From: Maritalea myrionectae DSM 19524
Lineage (GTDB): Bacteria; Pseudomonadota; Alphaproteobacteria; Rhizobiales; Devosiaceae
Length of the DNA: 64,000 nt
NCBI RefSeq assembly: GCF_000423365.1
Contig: NZ_AUHV01000002.1
Coordinates: 186,001-250,000 of the forward strand
Direction of reading: 5' to 3'
Shown: piece after piece, positions 25,877 to 34,764 of the stretch
Layout of the letters: every line of letters starts with the position of its first letter
Numbering within the stretch: position 1 is the stretch's first letter
Notes under the pieces: generated by a model
What the model saw: only the letters and a program-made list of their open reading frames with translations
Databases searched by the model: none
Told to the model about the DNA's origin: nothing
Made by a program: the position numbers and the translations under genes

Positions 25877-27232
25877 ATGTCTGATCGACAGCCATTGTCG
25901 CGCGATGTGCAGAGTGCACGCTTAGACTCCGCGCAATATGATGAGAATTTTTCGGATTTACACGCACCACTAGACTGGCACGAAGCGAAGGTGGAAGCGG
26001 AGCGCTGCTATTTTTGTTATGACGCACCGTGCATGACCGCCTGCCCAACCTCTATTGACATCCCCCTCTTCATTCGGCAGATCGCCGCTGATAACCCCAC
26101 CGGGTCAGCCAAGACGATTTTCAATCAAAACATAATGGGCGGCATGTGCGCCCGCGTTTGCCCCACCGAAACCTTGTGCGAAGAAGTGTGTGTGCGCGAA
26201 GAGGCAGAAGGCAAGCCTGTTAAAATCGGTCAGTTGCAACGCTATGCGACGGACCACTTTATGGAAGGTGACCGTCCTCACCCCTTCACCCGCAAGGCGG
26301 CGACTGGCAAAAAGGTTGCCATTGTGGGCGCGGGCCCTGCAGGCATGAGCTGTGCCCACCATTTGGCGCGCGAAGGCCATGACGTGACTGTATTTGAAGC
26401 ACGCAACAAGGCGGGTGGTCTGAACGAATTTGGCATTGCCAGCTATAAATCGACCGAAAATTTCGCCCAACGCGAAATTGAGTTTCTTTTGGAAATTGGC
26501 GGGATTGAAATCAAAACTGGCCAGCGGCTGGGGCAGGAAATCGCGCTCGACCAATTGGCCAGCGATTATGATGCTGTGTTTTTGGGTCTCGGGCTAAAGA
26601 ACACAAACCGTCTCAATCTTGAAGGCGAAGATGCGCCCGGGTGTGAAGACGCCATTGATTATATTGCGGCCCTTCGTCAGGCCGAAGACAAATCCAGCCT
26701 CTCTGTGGGGCGCAATGTTGTGGTGATTGGTGGTGGCATGACGGCCATCGATATTGCCATTCAAACCAAATTGCTTGGCGCAGAGAATGTGACCATTTGT
26801 TATCGTCGCGGACAAGACGCGATGAATGCCAGCCTTTATGAGCAGGAATTGGCGCAAACCCATGGCGTTAAGATTATGCACTGGCGGCAGCCAAACAGCA
26901 TTCAATTAAATGGCCAAGGCGAAGTTTGCGGGCTGGAAGTAGAAACCACATCGAATGAAGGCGGCAAGCTTTCTGGGACAGGCGAAATGCAAATTATTCA
27001 AGCCGATCAAATCTTTAAAGCCATTGGCCAAAAGTTTGATTCAAGCCTTTTGAGCGATCATCAGGTGGAACTTGAACATGGTCGGATCAAAGTGAGCGAC
27101 ACACGGCAAACCTCGCACCAAAAGATTTGGGCGGGCGGCGACTGCATCGTCGGCGGCGAAGATTTGACCGTGGTGGCCGTTGAAGACGGCAAAGTCGCAG
27201 CACAACATATCAATTCAGTTTTACAGGGTTAG
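25877..27232 (+). CDS. preT: NAD-dependent dihydropyrimidine dehydrogenase subunit PreT
   Basis: Small, FAD- and iron-sulfur-containing subunit that passes electrons from NAD(P)H to PreA. 451 residues. The N-terminal cluster cysteines are in RCYFCYDAPCMTACPTSID and CARVCPTETLCEEVCV. The FAD fold is KVAIVGAGPAGMSCAHHLA near residue 150, and the NAD fold VVVIGGGMTAIDIA near residue 280. The C-terminal WAGGDCIVGGEDLTVVAVEDG is the glutamate-synthase-small-subunit-like end. preA follows 13 bases later. The pair reduces uracil and thymine to the dihydro forms. Confidence 0.93.
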   Translation: MSDRQPLSRDVQSARLDSAQYDENFSDLHAPLDWHEAKVEAERCYFCYDAPCMTACPTSIDIPLFIRQIAADNPTGSAKTIFNQNIMGGMCARVCPTETLCEEVCVREEAEGKPVKIGQLQRYATDHFMEGDRPHPFTRKAATGKKVAIVGAGPAGMSCAHHLAREGHDVTVFEARNKAGGLNEFGIASYKSTENFAQREIEFLLEIGGIEIKTGQRLGQEIALDQLASDYDAVFLGLGLKNTNRLNLEGEDAPGCEDAIDYIAALRQAEDKSSLSVGRNVVVIGGGMTAIDIAIQTKLLGAENVTICYRRGQDAMNASLYEQELAQTHGVKIMHWRQPNSIQLNGQGEVCGLEVETTSNEGGKLSGTGEMQIIQADQIFKAIGQKFDSSLLSDHQVELEHGRIKVSDTRQTSHQKIWAGGDCIVGGEDLTVVAVEDGKVAAQHINSVLQG

Positions 27233-27245
27233 GAGGAGAAACATC

Positions 27246-28556
27246 ATGGCTGATTTAACCTCAAATTTTCTAGGCATTTCGTCTCCCAACCCATTTTGGC
27301 TGGCATCTGCGCCCCCTACCGACAAAGCATACAATGTGGAACGCGCATTTGAAGCGGGCTGGGGCGGTGTCGTTTGGAAGACACTCGGCTCAGAAGGCCC
27401 CCCAGTAGTGAATGTGAATGGCCCGCGTTATGGCGCGATTTATGGCCATGACCGGCACCTTATCGGGCTCAACAATATTGAATTGATCACCGACCGCGAT
27501 CTTTATGTGAATTTGAAAGAAATCACAGAAGTGAAAAAGCGCTGGCCCGATCGTGCGATCATCGTATCGCTGATGGTGCCTTGCGAGGAAGAAAGCTGGA
27601 AAGCAATCCTGCCGCTGGTGGAAGAAACAGGTGCTGACGGGATTGAGCTGAACTTTGGTTGCCCACACGGCATGAGCGAACGCGGCATGGGCGCCGCTGT
27701 TGGCCAGGTGCCGGAATATATCCAAATGGTCACTGAATGGTGCAAAAAGTACTATTCAAAGCCCGTTATCGTGAAGCTAACGCCGAACATCACCGATGTG
27801 CGCTATCCAGCGCGTGCGGCCAAAAATGGCGGTGCGGATGCGGTGAGCTTGATCAACACCATCAACTCCATTGTTGAAGTTGATCTGGATAATTTTGCCC
27901 CTGTGCCGACGATTGACGGCAAAGGCTCGCACGGCGGCTATTGCGGACCAGCGGTGAAACCCATCGCCATGAATATGGTGTCGGAAATCGCGCGCGATCA
28001 AGAAACAGCCGGACTACCGATCTCAGGGATTGGCGGCATCACCACATGGCGTGATGCAGCTGAATTTATCTCCCTTGGTTGTGGCAATGTGCAGGTGTGC
28101 ACCGCTGCCATGACCTACGGCTTTAAAGTGGTGCAGGAGATGATCACCGGGCTTAGCGATTGGATGGACGAAAAAGGCATTAAGTCCATTGATGAGTTTG
28201 TGGGCCGTGCCGTGCCGAATGTGACGGACTGGAAATATCTCAACCTCAACTATGTCACCAAAGCCAAGATCAATCAGGATTTGTGCATTGAATGTGGCCG
28301 TTGCTACATTGCCTGTGAAGACACATCGCACCAAGCGATCACCAATATGCTGGATGGCAAACGCCACTTTGAAGTGATTGACGAGGAATGCGTGGGATGT
28401 AATCTATGTGTGAATGTCTGCCCGGTTGATGATTGCATCACGATGGAAGCCATCGACGGAACAGATCCACGCACAGGTAAACCGGTTGATCCAGAATATG
28501 CCAACTGGACAACGCACCCGAACAATCCCAGCGCCAAGACGGAGGCGGCAGAATAA
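27246..28556 (+). CDS. preA: NAD-dependent dihydropyrimidine dehydrogenase catalytic subunit PreA
   Basis: FMN-containing TIM-barrel subunit, 436 residues from the ATG at 27246 with AGGAGG six to eight bases upstream. Near the N-terminus LGISSPNPFWLASAPPTD and later GADGIELNFGCPHGMSERGMG are dihydroorotate-dehydrogenase-type motifs. The C-terminus carries two 4Fe-4S sites, CIECGRCYIAC and CVGCNLCVNVCP, as in pyrimidine reductases but not in class 1 DHODs. It performs the first step of reductive pyrimidine breakdown in the cytoplasm. Confidence 0.94.
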   Translation: MADLTSNFLGISSPNPFWLASAPPTDKAYNVERAFEAGWGGVVWKTLGSEGPPVVNVNGPRYGAIYGHDRHLIGLNNIELITDRDLYVNLKEITEVKKRWPDRAIIVSLMVPCEEESWKAILPLVEETGADGIELNFGCPHGMSERGMGAAVGQVPEYIQMVTEWCKKYYSKPVIVKLTPNITDVRYPARAAKNGGADAVSLINTINSIVEVDLDNFAPVPTIDGKGSHGGYCGPAVKPIAMNMVSEIARDQETAGLPISGIGGITTWRDAAEFISLGCGNVQVCTAAMTYGFKVVQEMITGLSDWMDEKGIKSIDEFVGRAVPNVTDWKYLNLNYVTKAKINQDLCIECGRCYIACEDTSHQAITNMLDGKRHFEVIDEECVGCNLCVNVCPVDDCITMEAIDGTDPRTGKPVDPEYANWTTHPNNPSAKTEAAE

Positions 28557-28607
28557 CGCAAGATCCCGCCCTAACAGCTGAGCGCCCTTATTTTAAGCGC
28601 ACAATAG

Positions 28608-28633
28608 ATGGCCGCGAAAAACTTCGCGGCCAT
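28608..28633. repeat. Perfect 11-bp hairpin between preA and the DMT transporter
   Basis: ATGGCCGCGAA (28608-28618) pairs with TTCGCGGCCAT (28623-28633) around AAAC. The stem ends one base before the TTG at 28634 and seven before the ATG at 28640, the first usual start codons of the transporter gene. Only three T's follow, so termination would be weak. Confidence 0.7.
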
Positions 28634-28639
28634 TTGGCT

Positions 28640-29506
28640 ATGATACTCTTCTCGATGCTGATCGCTGCCTCGTTTTCATTCGGCGCCTTGGCAGCACCTT
28701 TTATTGATGCGGGCGCCTTAAGCGCTTCGCGCTTTGTTTTGGCCTCCATCGTGATGGCCTTGATTGCCTATTTCACCCGTGTGCCGTTGACCCAAGGCAA
28801 AAGATTACTGCCCGCCAAACCCTATCGGTTCTTGATCCTTGGATCGTTGATGGGTGTCTATTTTGTGACCATGTTCGAAGCCTTGCAAATCGCTTCTCCT
28901 GTATCGACAGGGGCGGTGTTCACATTGATGCCGATTATCTCGGCCGGATTTGGCGTAGTGTTTTTGGCCCAACGGGTATCGCCACGCATGATGATCAGCC
29001 TGACCATTGCGGCCATCGGGGCGATCTGGGTGATCTTTCGCGGCGATTTGGACGCTTTATTGTCATTCAATATCGGCACGGGCGAGGCCATCTTTTTTAT
29101 CGGCGTGGTGGCCCACGGGGCCTATGCGCCGCTGGTGCGGCGGCTTAATCACGGTGAGCCTGTGGTTCAATTTTCATTTTGGACATTGGCCGCCTGCGCC
29201 TTCTGCCTCAGCATCTACGCGGTTTACGGCATTATGGAAACCGATTGGCTGAACCTGCCAGCGGTCGTCTATTGGGCCGGTCTGTATCTAACGATTTTCA
29301 CCACAGCCCTCACCTTTTTCCTGCTGCAATATGCCAGCCTGCGGCTGCCCGCATCGAAGGTGATGTCCTATGGCTATCTCACGCCGAGCTTTATCATTTT
29401 GATTGAAGGCGTGAGCGGGCGCGGCTGGGTAAACCCAAGCGTCGCCGTCGGGGCGCTGGTCACTGTGTTGGCGCTGGCGGTTTTGGCTTTTGCCAAGGAA
29501 GGCTAG
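28640..29506 (+). CDS. EamA/DMT-family transporter
   Basis: Ten-helix inner-membrane transporter of the drug/metabolite superfamily, at least 288 residues. The N-terminal half has SFGALAAPFIDAGALSASRF and the EamA repeat pattern (TGAVFTLMPIISAGFGVVFL); the second repeat has TIFTTALTFFLLQYASLRLP. The start is uncertain. TTG 28634 and ATG 28640 lack a ribosome site and sit on a hairpin, while the same frame is open back to 28553, where GGAGG (28541-28545) is ideally placed before an ATA that overlaps the preA stop. The upstream residues (ITQDPALTAERPYFKRTIDG) look like a normal cytoplasmic tail. The cargo may be a pyrimidine or beta-amino acid. Confidence 0.85.
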   Translation: MILFSMLIAASFSFGALAAPFIDAGALSASRFVLASIVMALIAYFTRVPLTQGKRLLPAKPYRFLILGSLMGVYFVTMFEALQIASPVSTGAVFTLMPIISAGFGVVFLAQRVSPRMMISLTIAAIGAIWVIFRGDLDALLSFNIGTGEAIFFIGVVAHGAYAPLVRRLNHGEPVVQFSFWTLAACAFCLSIYAVYGIMETDWLNLPAVVYWAGLYLTIFTTALTFFLLQYASLRLPASKVMSYGYLTPSFIILIEGVSGRGWVNPSVAVGALVTVLALAVLAFAKEG

Positions 29507-29509
29507 TTG

Positions 29510-30148
29510 CTAGTCGATTTTCAGCAAGGATGTGAAAAGCTGCTCCAAATAGGCTTTGGTCGCCTCGAACTGAGCCGGATCGTCAATACCCTGCCCCATC
29601 ACCACTTTTACCTGCACTTCGAAATCCGCATAGTGCTGGGTGGTGGCCCAGATCGAGAAAATCAAATGCCGCGGATCAACCTGCTTGATCCGACCTTCCT
29701 GCATCCATTTGCGCATGATGGTCGATTTTTCGAGCACAAGATCGTTGATTTCGCCCTCTAGAATGGGCTTGATGCGCGGCGCACCTTGCACAATCTCATT
29801 GGCGAACAAGCGACTTTCGCGCGGAAAGTCCCGCGCCATTTCGATTTTGCGGCGCACATAATTCAAGATTTCTTCCAGCGGATCACCTTCAGCGCTCAAC
29901 TCCCGCAGCGGGGCGAGCCAGGAATCCAACAAACGCGACAAAAGCGTTTCGTGAATGTCTTGCTTGGATTTGAAATAATAGAGCAAGTTGGGTTTAGACA
30001 TTCCCGCCTCTTCGGCGATCTGGTCAATTGTGGAACCCCGGAAACCATTTTGGGAAAAGACTTCCAACGCGGCCTCAAGAATTTTTTTCTCATTCGCACG
30101 TTGAATACGTGTGCGCCGCTTTGGCTTTTGAATTCCAGCCCCAACCAT
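29510..30148 (-). CDS. RutR-like TetR-family regulator
   Basis: A 212-residue repressor. I start at the ATG at 30146-30148, which has AAGGG seven bases upstream; an ATG at 30163 is weaker. The helix-turn-helix is STIDQIAEEAGMSKPNLLYY, followed by the RutR-type C-terminal domain with PRESRLFANEIVQGAPRIKP and DPRHLIFSIWATTQHYADFE. E. coli RutR binds uracil or thymine and controls pyrimidine use. Its place between the preTA-DMT unit and the aminotransferase operon fits the same role. It ends three bases from the convergent DMT stop. Confidence 0.88.
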   Translation of the reverse strand: MVGAGIQKPKRRTRIQRANEKKILEAALEVFSQNGFRGSTIDQIAEEAGMSKPNLLYYFKSKQDIHETLLSRLLDSWLAPLRELSAEGDPLEEILNYVRRKIEMARDFPRESRLFANEIVQGAPRIKPILEGEINDLVLEKSTIMRKWMQEGRIKQVDPRHLIFSIWATTQHYADFEVQVKVVMGQGIDDPAQFEATKAYLEQLFTSLLKID

Positions 30149-30658
30149 GGACAATCCCTTCATCTCAATTCTTGTGTTTGGTCATCCCGTTGCAACAAAA
30201 GTTGTCGTATCGATAAGGGATTTTCCGAACATCACCGCTTCACATAAACTTATCTCACGCGAGCGTCTAGCGCTTATTACCAAGACCTTAGTCTACAAAT
30301 AGCTAACCGCTAATATGCTGACCTTCCCCAAGTAATCGTCAACGCTGCTACCCACTATCATTATAATTTAGATTCTCGAATTCTTTTCGCCGCCTCGCCA
30401 ACATCTTTTTTTCGACCATACGCCGCGCCAAACTGCTACTTTACTGACCCGATTGACTGAGACAAGCCGCCGCGATGACCTAAAACATGTGTTAAGTTAA
30501 ACTCATAATATTTCATGCAAATACAGCGCAGTTTGCGCTTGACCATTAGCATAGACTTGTTAAACTTTGATCAAGCAGTCAATTTTTTGCATAGTATTTT
30601 ACACCTTGCAAGCACTTGGTTGATCTGCAACGATTTCGCGAGGGGGAGGCGCGTTTAA
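30149..30658. promoter_or_regulatory. Long regulatory gap upstream of the pyrimidine operon
   Basis: This 510-base AT-rich gap has no plausible gene. At 30567-30582 TTGATCAAGCAGTCAA matches the RutR palindrome (TTGACCA-N2-TGGTCAA) at 11 of 14 fixed positions and overlaps a TTGATC -35 with CATAGT 17 bases on (30590-30595). A separate TTGACC lies at 30539-30544 and a TGGTCA half-site at 30179-30184, near the regulator's own start. The strong ribosome site GGGGGAGG at 30642-30649 serves the aminotransferase gene. Confidence 0.4.
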
Positions 30659-31984
30659 ATGTCTGACGCCACAAATGTACCTAATGATCTAAACGCATTT
30701 TGGATGCCGTTTACAGCCAATCGGCAATTCAAGAAACAACCACGTATGTTTGTGGGTGCAAAAGATATGCACTACACCACCAGCGATGGCCGCGAAGTGC
30801 TTGATGGCACCGCAGGCCTGTGGTGTTGCAACGCGGGCCATTGCCGCCCGAAAATCACCGAAGCGATCCAGCAACAGGCTGGCGAGTTGGACTATGCCCC
30901 CGCCTTCCAGATGGGACACCCGAAAGCCTTCCAGCTTGCCAACCGATTGGTCGATGTGGCGCCCGATGGCATGGACCATGTGTTCTTCACCAATTCCGGG
31001 TCGGAATCGGTGGAAACTTCGCTCAAAATCGCCCTCGCCTATCACAAGGTGAAAGGTGAAGGATCGCGCACGCGCCTTGTGGGCCGTGAGCGCGGCTATC
31101 ATGGGGTGAATTTTGGCGGCATTTCTGTGGGGGGCATTGTGGCCAACCGGAAAATGTTTGGCACGCTGCTGACCGGCGTTGACCACCTGCCGCACACGCA
31201 CTTGCCGGATCAGAATGCATTTACCCGCGGCGAACCAGAACATGGCGGCGATTTGGCCGACGAGTTGGAGCGCATTGTGGCGCTGCATGACGCGTCTACT
31301 GTTGCGGCCGTGATCGTCGAACCCGTCGCCGGCTCAACAGGCGTGTTGATCCCACCAAAGGGCTATTTGAAACGGCTGCGCGATATTTGCACCAAGCACG
31401 GCATTTTGCTGATTTTTGATGAAGTGATCACCGGCTTTGGCCGTTTAGGCTCTCCCTTCGCGGCACAGCACTTTGATGTGATGCCCGACATGATCACCAC
31501 TGCCAAAGGCTTGACCAACGGGGTGATTCCCATGGGCGCCGTTTTTGTCAGCAATGAAATTCACGATGCCTTTATGAATGGCCCGGAACATCTGATCGAG
31601 TTTTTCCATGGCTACACCTATTCGGGCAACCCGATTGCCAGCGCCGCAGGTTTGGCAACGCTGGAAACCTATGCTGAGGAAGGGCTGCTCACCCGCGCGG
31701 CGGATCTGGATTCCTATTGGGCAGACGCATTGCACTCGCTCAAAGATGCAAAGCACGTGATCGACATTCGCAATATTGGCCTGATTGGTGCGATTGAGCT
31801 TGAAGGGATTGCGGGCGAACCGACCAAGCGCGCCTTCTCATGTTTCCTCGACGCTTATGAACGCGGTCTATTGATCCGCACGACGGGCGACACGATCGCC
31901 CTCTCCCCGCCATTGATCATCGAGAAATCGCATATTGATCAGTTGGTGGACACCCTACGCACCGTTTTGAATGAGGCCGCATAA
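30659..31984 (+). CDS. Omega-amino acid (beta-alanine) - pyruvate aminotransferase
   Basis: A 441-residue class III PLP aminotransferase. The phrase GLWCCNAGHCRPKI is the beta-alanine:pyruvate transaminase form of the substrate loop. Asp254 (LIFDEVITGFGR) contacts the cofactor and Lys283 (TTAKGLTNG) binds PLP; TNSGSESVETSLK is the phosphate-binding loop. It should convert beta-alanine to malonate semialdehyde, or 3-aminoisobutyrate to methylmalonate semialdehyde, both products of pyrimidine breakdown. It is directly followed by the semialdehyde dehydrogenase, with no gap. Confidence 0.9.
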   Translation: MSDATNVPNDLNAFWMPFTANRQFKKQPRMFVGAKDMHYTTSDGREVLDGTAGLWCCNAGHCRPKITEAIQQQAGELDYAPAFQMGHPKAFQLANRLVDVAPDGMDHVFFTNSGSESVETSLKIALAYHKVKGEGSRTRLVGRERGYHGVNFGGISVGGIVANRKMFGTLLTGVDHLPHTHLPDQNAFTRGEPEHGGDLADELERIVALHDASTVAAVIVEPVAGSTGVLIPPKGYLKRLRDICTKHGILLIFDEVITGFGRLGSPFAAQHFDVMPDMITTAKGLTNGVIPMGAVFVSNEIHDAFMNGPEHLIEFFHGYTYSGNPIASAAGLATLETYAEEGLLTRAADLDSYWADALHSLKDAKHVIDIRNIGLIGAIELEGIAGEPTKRAFSCFLDAYERGLLIRTTGDTIALSPPLIIEKSHIDQLVDTLRTVLNEAA

Positions 31985-33475
31985 ATGAACATTATCCAAA
32001 ACGCCATCAATGGCGAAAAAGTCACGTCCACCTCCTCGAACCGTGTGCCCGTATTTAACCCGGCGACCGGTGAGCAAAGCGCAGACTTGCCGCTTTCCAC
32101 CGCTGATGAGGTGAACGCAGCCGTTGCGGCAGCGAAAGCTGCTGCACCTGCGTGGGGCGACATGCCGCCGCTCAAGCGCGCACGTTTTATGTTTAAGTTC
32201 AACGAGTTGTTGAACAAGCATGCAGATGATATTGCGCGGGAAATCTCTAAAGAACACGGCAAAACCCATGATGATGCGCTGGGCGAAGTGGCCCGCGGCA
32301 TTGAAGTGGTGGAATATGCCTGTGGCATTCCTTCTTTATTGAAGGGCGATTTTAGCCGCAATGTTGGACCGTCGGTCGACACAGTTGCAGACCGCAAGCC
32401 GCTGGGCGTTGTGGCGGGGATCACCCCTTTCAACTTTCCAGCAATGGTGCCGATGTGGATGTATCCCGTGGCCATCGCGTGCGGCAACACTTTTGTGTTG
32501 AAGCCATCGGAGCGCGATCCATCTGCCCCGATGTTGGTGTGGGACTTGTTTAAAGAAGCTGGCTTCCCCGATGGTGTGCTCAATGTGGTGCATGGGGACA
32601 AATTGGCGGTTGATACGCTGTTGGACCACCCTGATGTGAAAGCCATCAGCTTTGTGGGCTCTACCCCAATTGCCGAATATGTTTACAAGCGCGGCACCGA
32701 TGCAGGCAAACGCGTTCAGGCCCTTGGCGGCGCGAAAAACCACATGATTGTGATGCCTGACGCGGATATGGACAAAGCTGCGGACGCTCTGATGGGCGCG
32801 GGTTATGGTTCGGCTGGCGAACGGTGCATGGCGATTTCGGTTGCGGTGCCTGTGGGCGAGAAAACCGCTGATGCGTTGGTGGCCAAGCTTCGGCCGCGCG
32901 TGGAAGCGCTTAAAGTTGGCCCTGCCAGCGATGGCGACGCTGAAATGGGCCCACTGATCACTAAAGCGCATCAAGATAAAGTTTTGGGCTACATTGATGA
33001 AGGCGAGAAAGCTGGCGCCGAATTGGTGGTGGATGGCCGTGGCTACGCCCCTCAGGGCTATGAAAACGGCTATTACGTCGGCGGCACACTGTTTGACCGC
33101 GTCACCACTGATATGTCGATCTATAAAGAAGAGATTTTCGGCCCCGTTCTGTCCGTTGTGCGTGCCAAGGATTATGGCGAAGCCGTGGATATGATCAACA
33201 GCCATGAATATGGCAATGGCACGGCGATTTTCACCCGCGATGGCGATGCGGCCCGTGAATTTGCTGACAAGATTGAAGTGGGCATGGTGGGCGTGAATGT
33301 GCCGATCCCCGTGCCTGTTGCCTATCATAGTTTTGGCGGCTGGAAGCGTTCCTCATTTGGGGCGCATGGCATGTATGGCCCAGAGGGCGTTCATTTTTAC
33401 ACACGGCTGAAAACGGTCACCACAAGATGGCCGGGCGGCATTAAAGAAGGTGCAGTATTCACCTTCCCATCGTGA
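31985..33475 (+). CDS. mmsA: (Methyl)malonate-semialdehyde dehydrogenase, CoA-acylating
   Basis: A 496-residue aldehyde dehydrogenase. The catalytic cysteine is Cys281 in YGSAGERCMAISVAVPVG, the MmsA/IolA signature, and the usual Glu of hydrolytic ALDHs at the GGK site is replaced (QALGGAKNHMIV), which fits the CoA-dependent reaction. ITPFNFPAMVPMWMYP is also typical. It converts malonate semialdehyde to acetyl-CoA or methylmalonate semialdehyde to propionyl-CoA. The ATG directly follows the aminotransferase TAA. Confidence 0.93.
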   Translation: MNIIQNAINGEKVTSTSSNRVPVFNPATGEQSADLPLSTADEVNAAVAAAKAAAPAWGDMPPLKRARFMFKFNELLNKHADDIAREISKEHGKTHDDALGEVARGIEVVEYACGIPSLLKGDFSRNVGPSVDTVADRKPLGVVAGITPFNFPAMVPMWMYPVAIACGNTFVLKPSERDPSAPMLVWDLFKEAGFPDGVLNVVHGDKLAVDTLLDHPDVKAISFVGSTPIAEYVYKRGTDAGKRVQALGGAKNHMIVMPDADMDKAADALMGAGYGSAGERCMAISVAVPVGEKTADALVAKLRPRVEALKVGPASDGDAEMGPLITKAHQDKVLGYIDEGEKAGAELVVDGRGYAPQGYENGYYVGGTLFDRVTTDMSIYKEEIFGPVLSVVRAKDYGEAVDMINSHEYGNGTAIFTRDGDAAREFADKIEVGMVGVNVPIPVPVAYHSFGGWKRSSFGAHGMYGPEGVHFYTRLKTVTTRWPGGIKEGAVFTFPS

Positions 33476-33507
33476 GCGAGACAATAAAAATCTAAGGGAA
33501 GAGACCA

Positions 33508-34758
33508 ATGACAACACCAGGGACAAATCACAAAATCAACGGCGACCGGCTTTGGGACAGCTTGATGGAAATGGCGAAAATCGGTCCCGGTGTGCGCGGT
33601 GGCAATAACCGCCAAACCGTAACCGATGAAGATGGCGAAGGGCGCCATCTTTTCCGCAAATGGTGCGAAGATGCAGGCATGAGTATGGGTGTTGACCAGA
33701 TGGGCAACATGTTTATGCGCCATGAAGGCACCGATCCGGATGCCCTGCCCGTTTATGTTGGCTCCCACCTCGACACCCAGCCCACTGGCGGCAAATATGA
33801 CGGAGTGCTGGGCGTGTTGGCCGGGTTGGAAATCATCCGGTCACTCAATGACATGAAGATCAAGACCAAGCGTCCAATTGTTGTTACCAACTGGACAAAT
33901 GAAGAAGGTACACGATTTGCCCCGGCGATGCTCTCGTCCGGGGTTTTTGCTGGCATGCACACCCAAGATTGGGCCTATGATCGCGAAGATGCCGAAGGCA
34001 AAAAGTTTGGCGCTGAGCTGGAACGGATCGGCTGGAAGGGCGAAGAAGAAGTGGGCGACCGCAAAATGCACGCCTTCTTTGAATTGCATATTGAGCAAGG
34101 TCCTATCCTTGAAGCCGAAGGCAAAGACATTGGCGTGGTGACCCACGGCCAAGGCCTTTCATGGACGCAGGTGACGGTGACCGGCAAAGAGAGCCACACC
34201 GGCTCCACCCCGATGCCCATGCGCAAAAATGCCGGCCTCGGTATGGCGCGGATTTTGGAGCTAGTGGATGAAATCGCCTGGTCGCACAAGCCAGACGCCG
34301 TGGGCGCAGCGGGCCATATTGATGTTTACCCGAACTCCCGCAACGTGATCCCCGGCAAGGCCGTGTTCACCGTTGATTTCCGGTCGCCAAACTTGAGCGT
34401 GATCCAGGATATGGAAAAGCGTTTGGCCGAAGGCGCAAAGAAGATTTGCGACGAAATGGGACTTGAAGTTGAACTTGAAAAAGTTGGTGGCTTCGATCCG
34501 GTTGAGTTCGACAAGGATTGTGTGAAAGCCGTGCGCGACGCAGCGGAGCGCTTGGGCTATTCTCATCGTGACATTATTTCCGGCGCGGGCCATGATGCTT
34601 GTTGGATCAACCGCACCGCCCCTACCGCTATGGTGATGTGTCCTTGCGTTGATGGCTTGAGCCACAATGAGGATGAAGAGATTTCACAAGAGTGGGCCAC
34701 GGCCGGAGCGGATGTGTTGTTCCACGCGGTGGTGGAAACGGCGGAGATTGTGGAGTGA
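33508..34758 (+). CDS. M20-family amidohydrolase: beta-ureidopropionase / N-carbamoyl-amino-acid hydrolase
   Basis: A 416-residue binuclear zinc amidase. Metal ligands are seen in VGSHLDTQPTGGKYDGVLG, TNWTNEEGTRFAPAML and FELHIEQGPILE, with SGAGHDACW near the end. The dimerization insert with GKESHTGSTPMPMRKNAG carries the substrate-binding residues. In this operon it should hydrolyse N-carbamoyl-beta-alanine to beta-alanine, CO2 and ammonia. An L-N-carbamoylase acting on other hydantoin products is the alternative. GGAAGAG precedes the ATG. Confidence 0.9.
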   Translation: MTTPGTNHKINGDRLWDSLMEMAKIGPGVRGGNNRQTVTDEDGEGRHLFRKWCEDAGMSMGVDQMGNMFMRHEGTDPDALPVYVGSHLDTQPTGGKYDGVLGVLAGLEIIRSLNDMKIKTKRPIVVTNWTNEEGTRFAPAMLSSGVFAGMHTQDWAYDREDAEGKKFGAELERIGWKGEEEVGDRKMHAFFELHIEQGPILEAEGKDIGVVTHGQGLSWTQVTVTGKESHTGSTPMPMRKNAGLGMARILELVDEIAWSHKPDAVGAAGHIDVYPNSRNVIPGKAVFTVDFRSPNLSVIQDMEKRLAEGAKKICDEMGLEVELEKVGGFDPVEFDKDCVKAVRDAAERLGYSHRDIISGAGHDACWINRTAPTAMVMCPCVDGLSHNEDEEISQEWATAGADVLFHAVVETAEIVE

Positions 34759-34764
34759 GTTTGA

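Noticed and set aside
28608-28633. The preA-DMT hairpin as an intrinsic terminator
   Set aside because: Only three T's follow the stem and the downstream gene needs the transcript; kept as an inverted repeat instead.
32336-33328. A 330-codon minus-strand open frame inside mmsA
   Set aside because: It is the antisense of a complete, motif-rich dehydrogenase gene; composition is His/Ala/Arg-rich as expected for a mirror frame.
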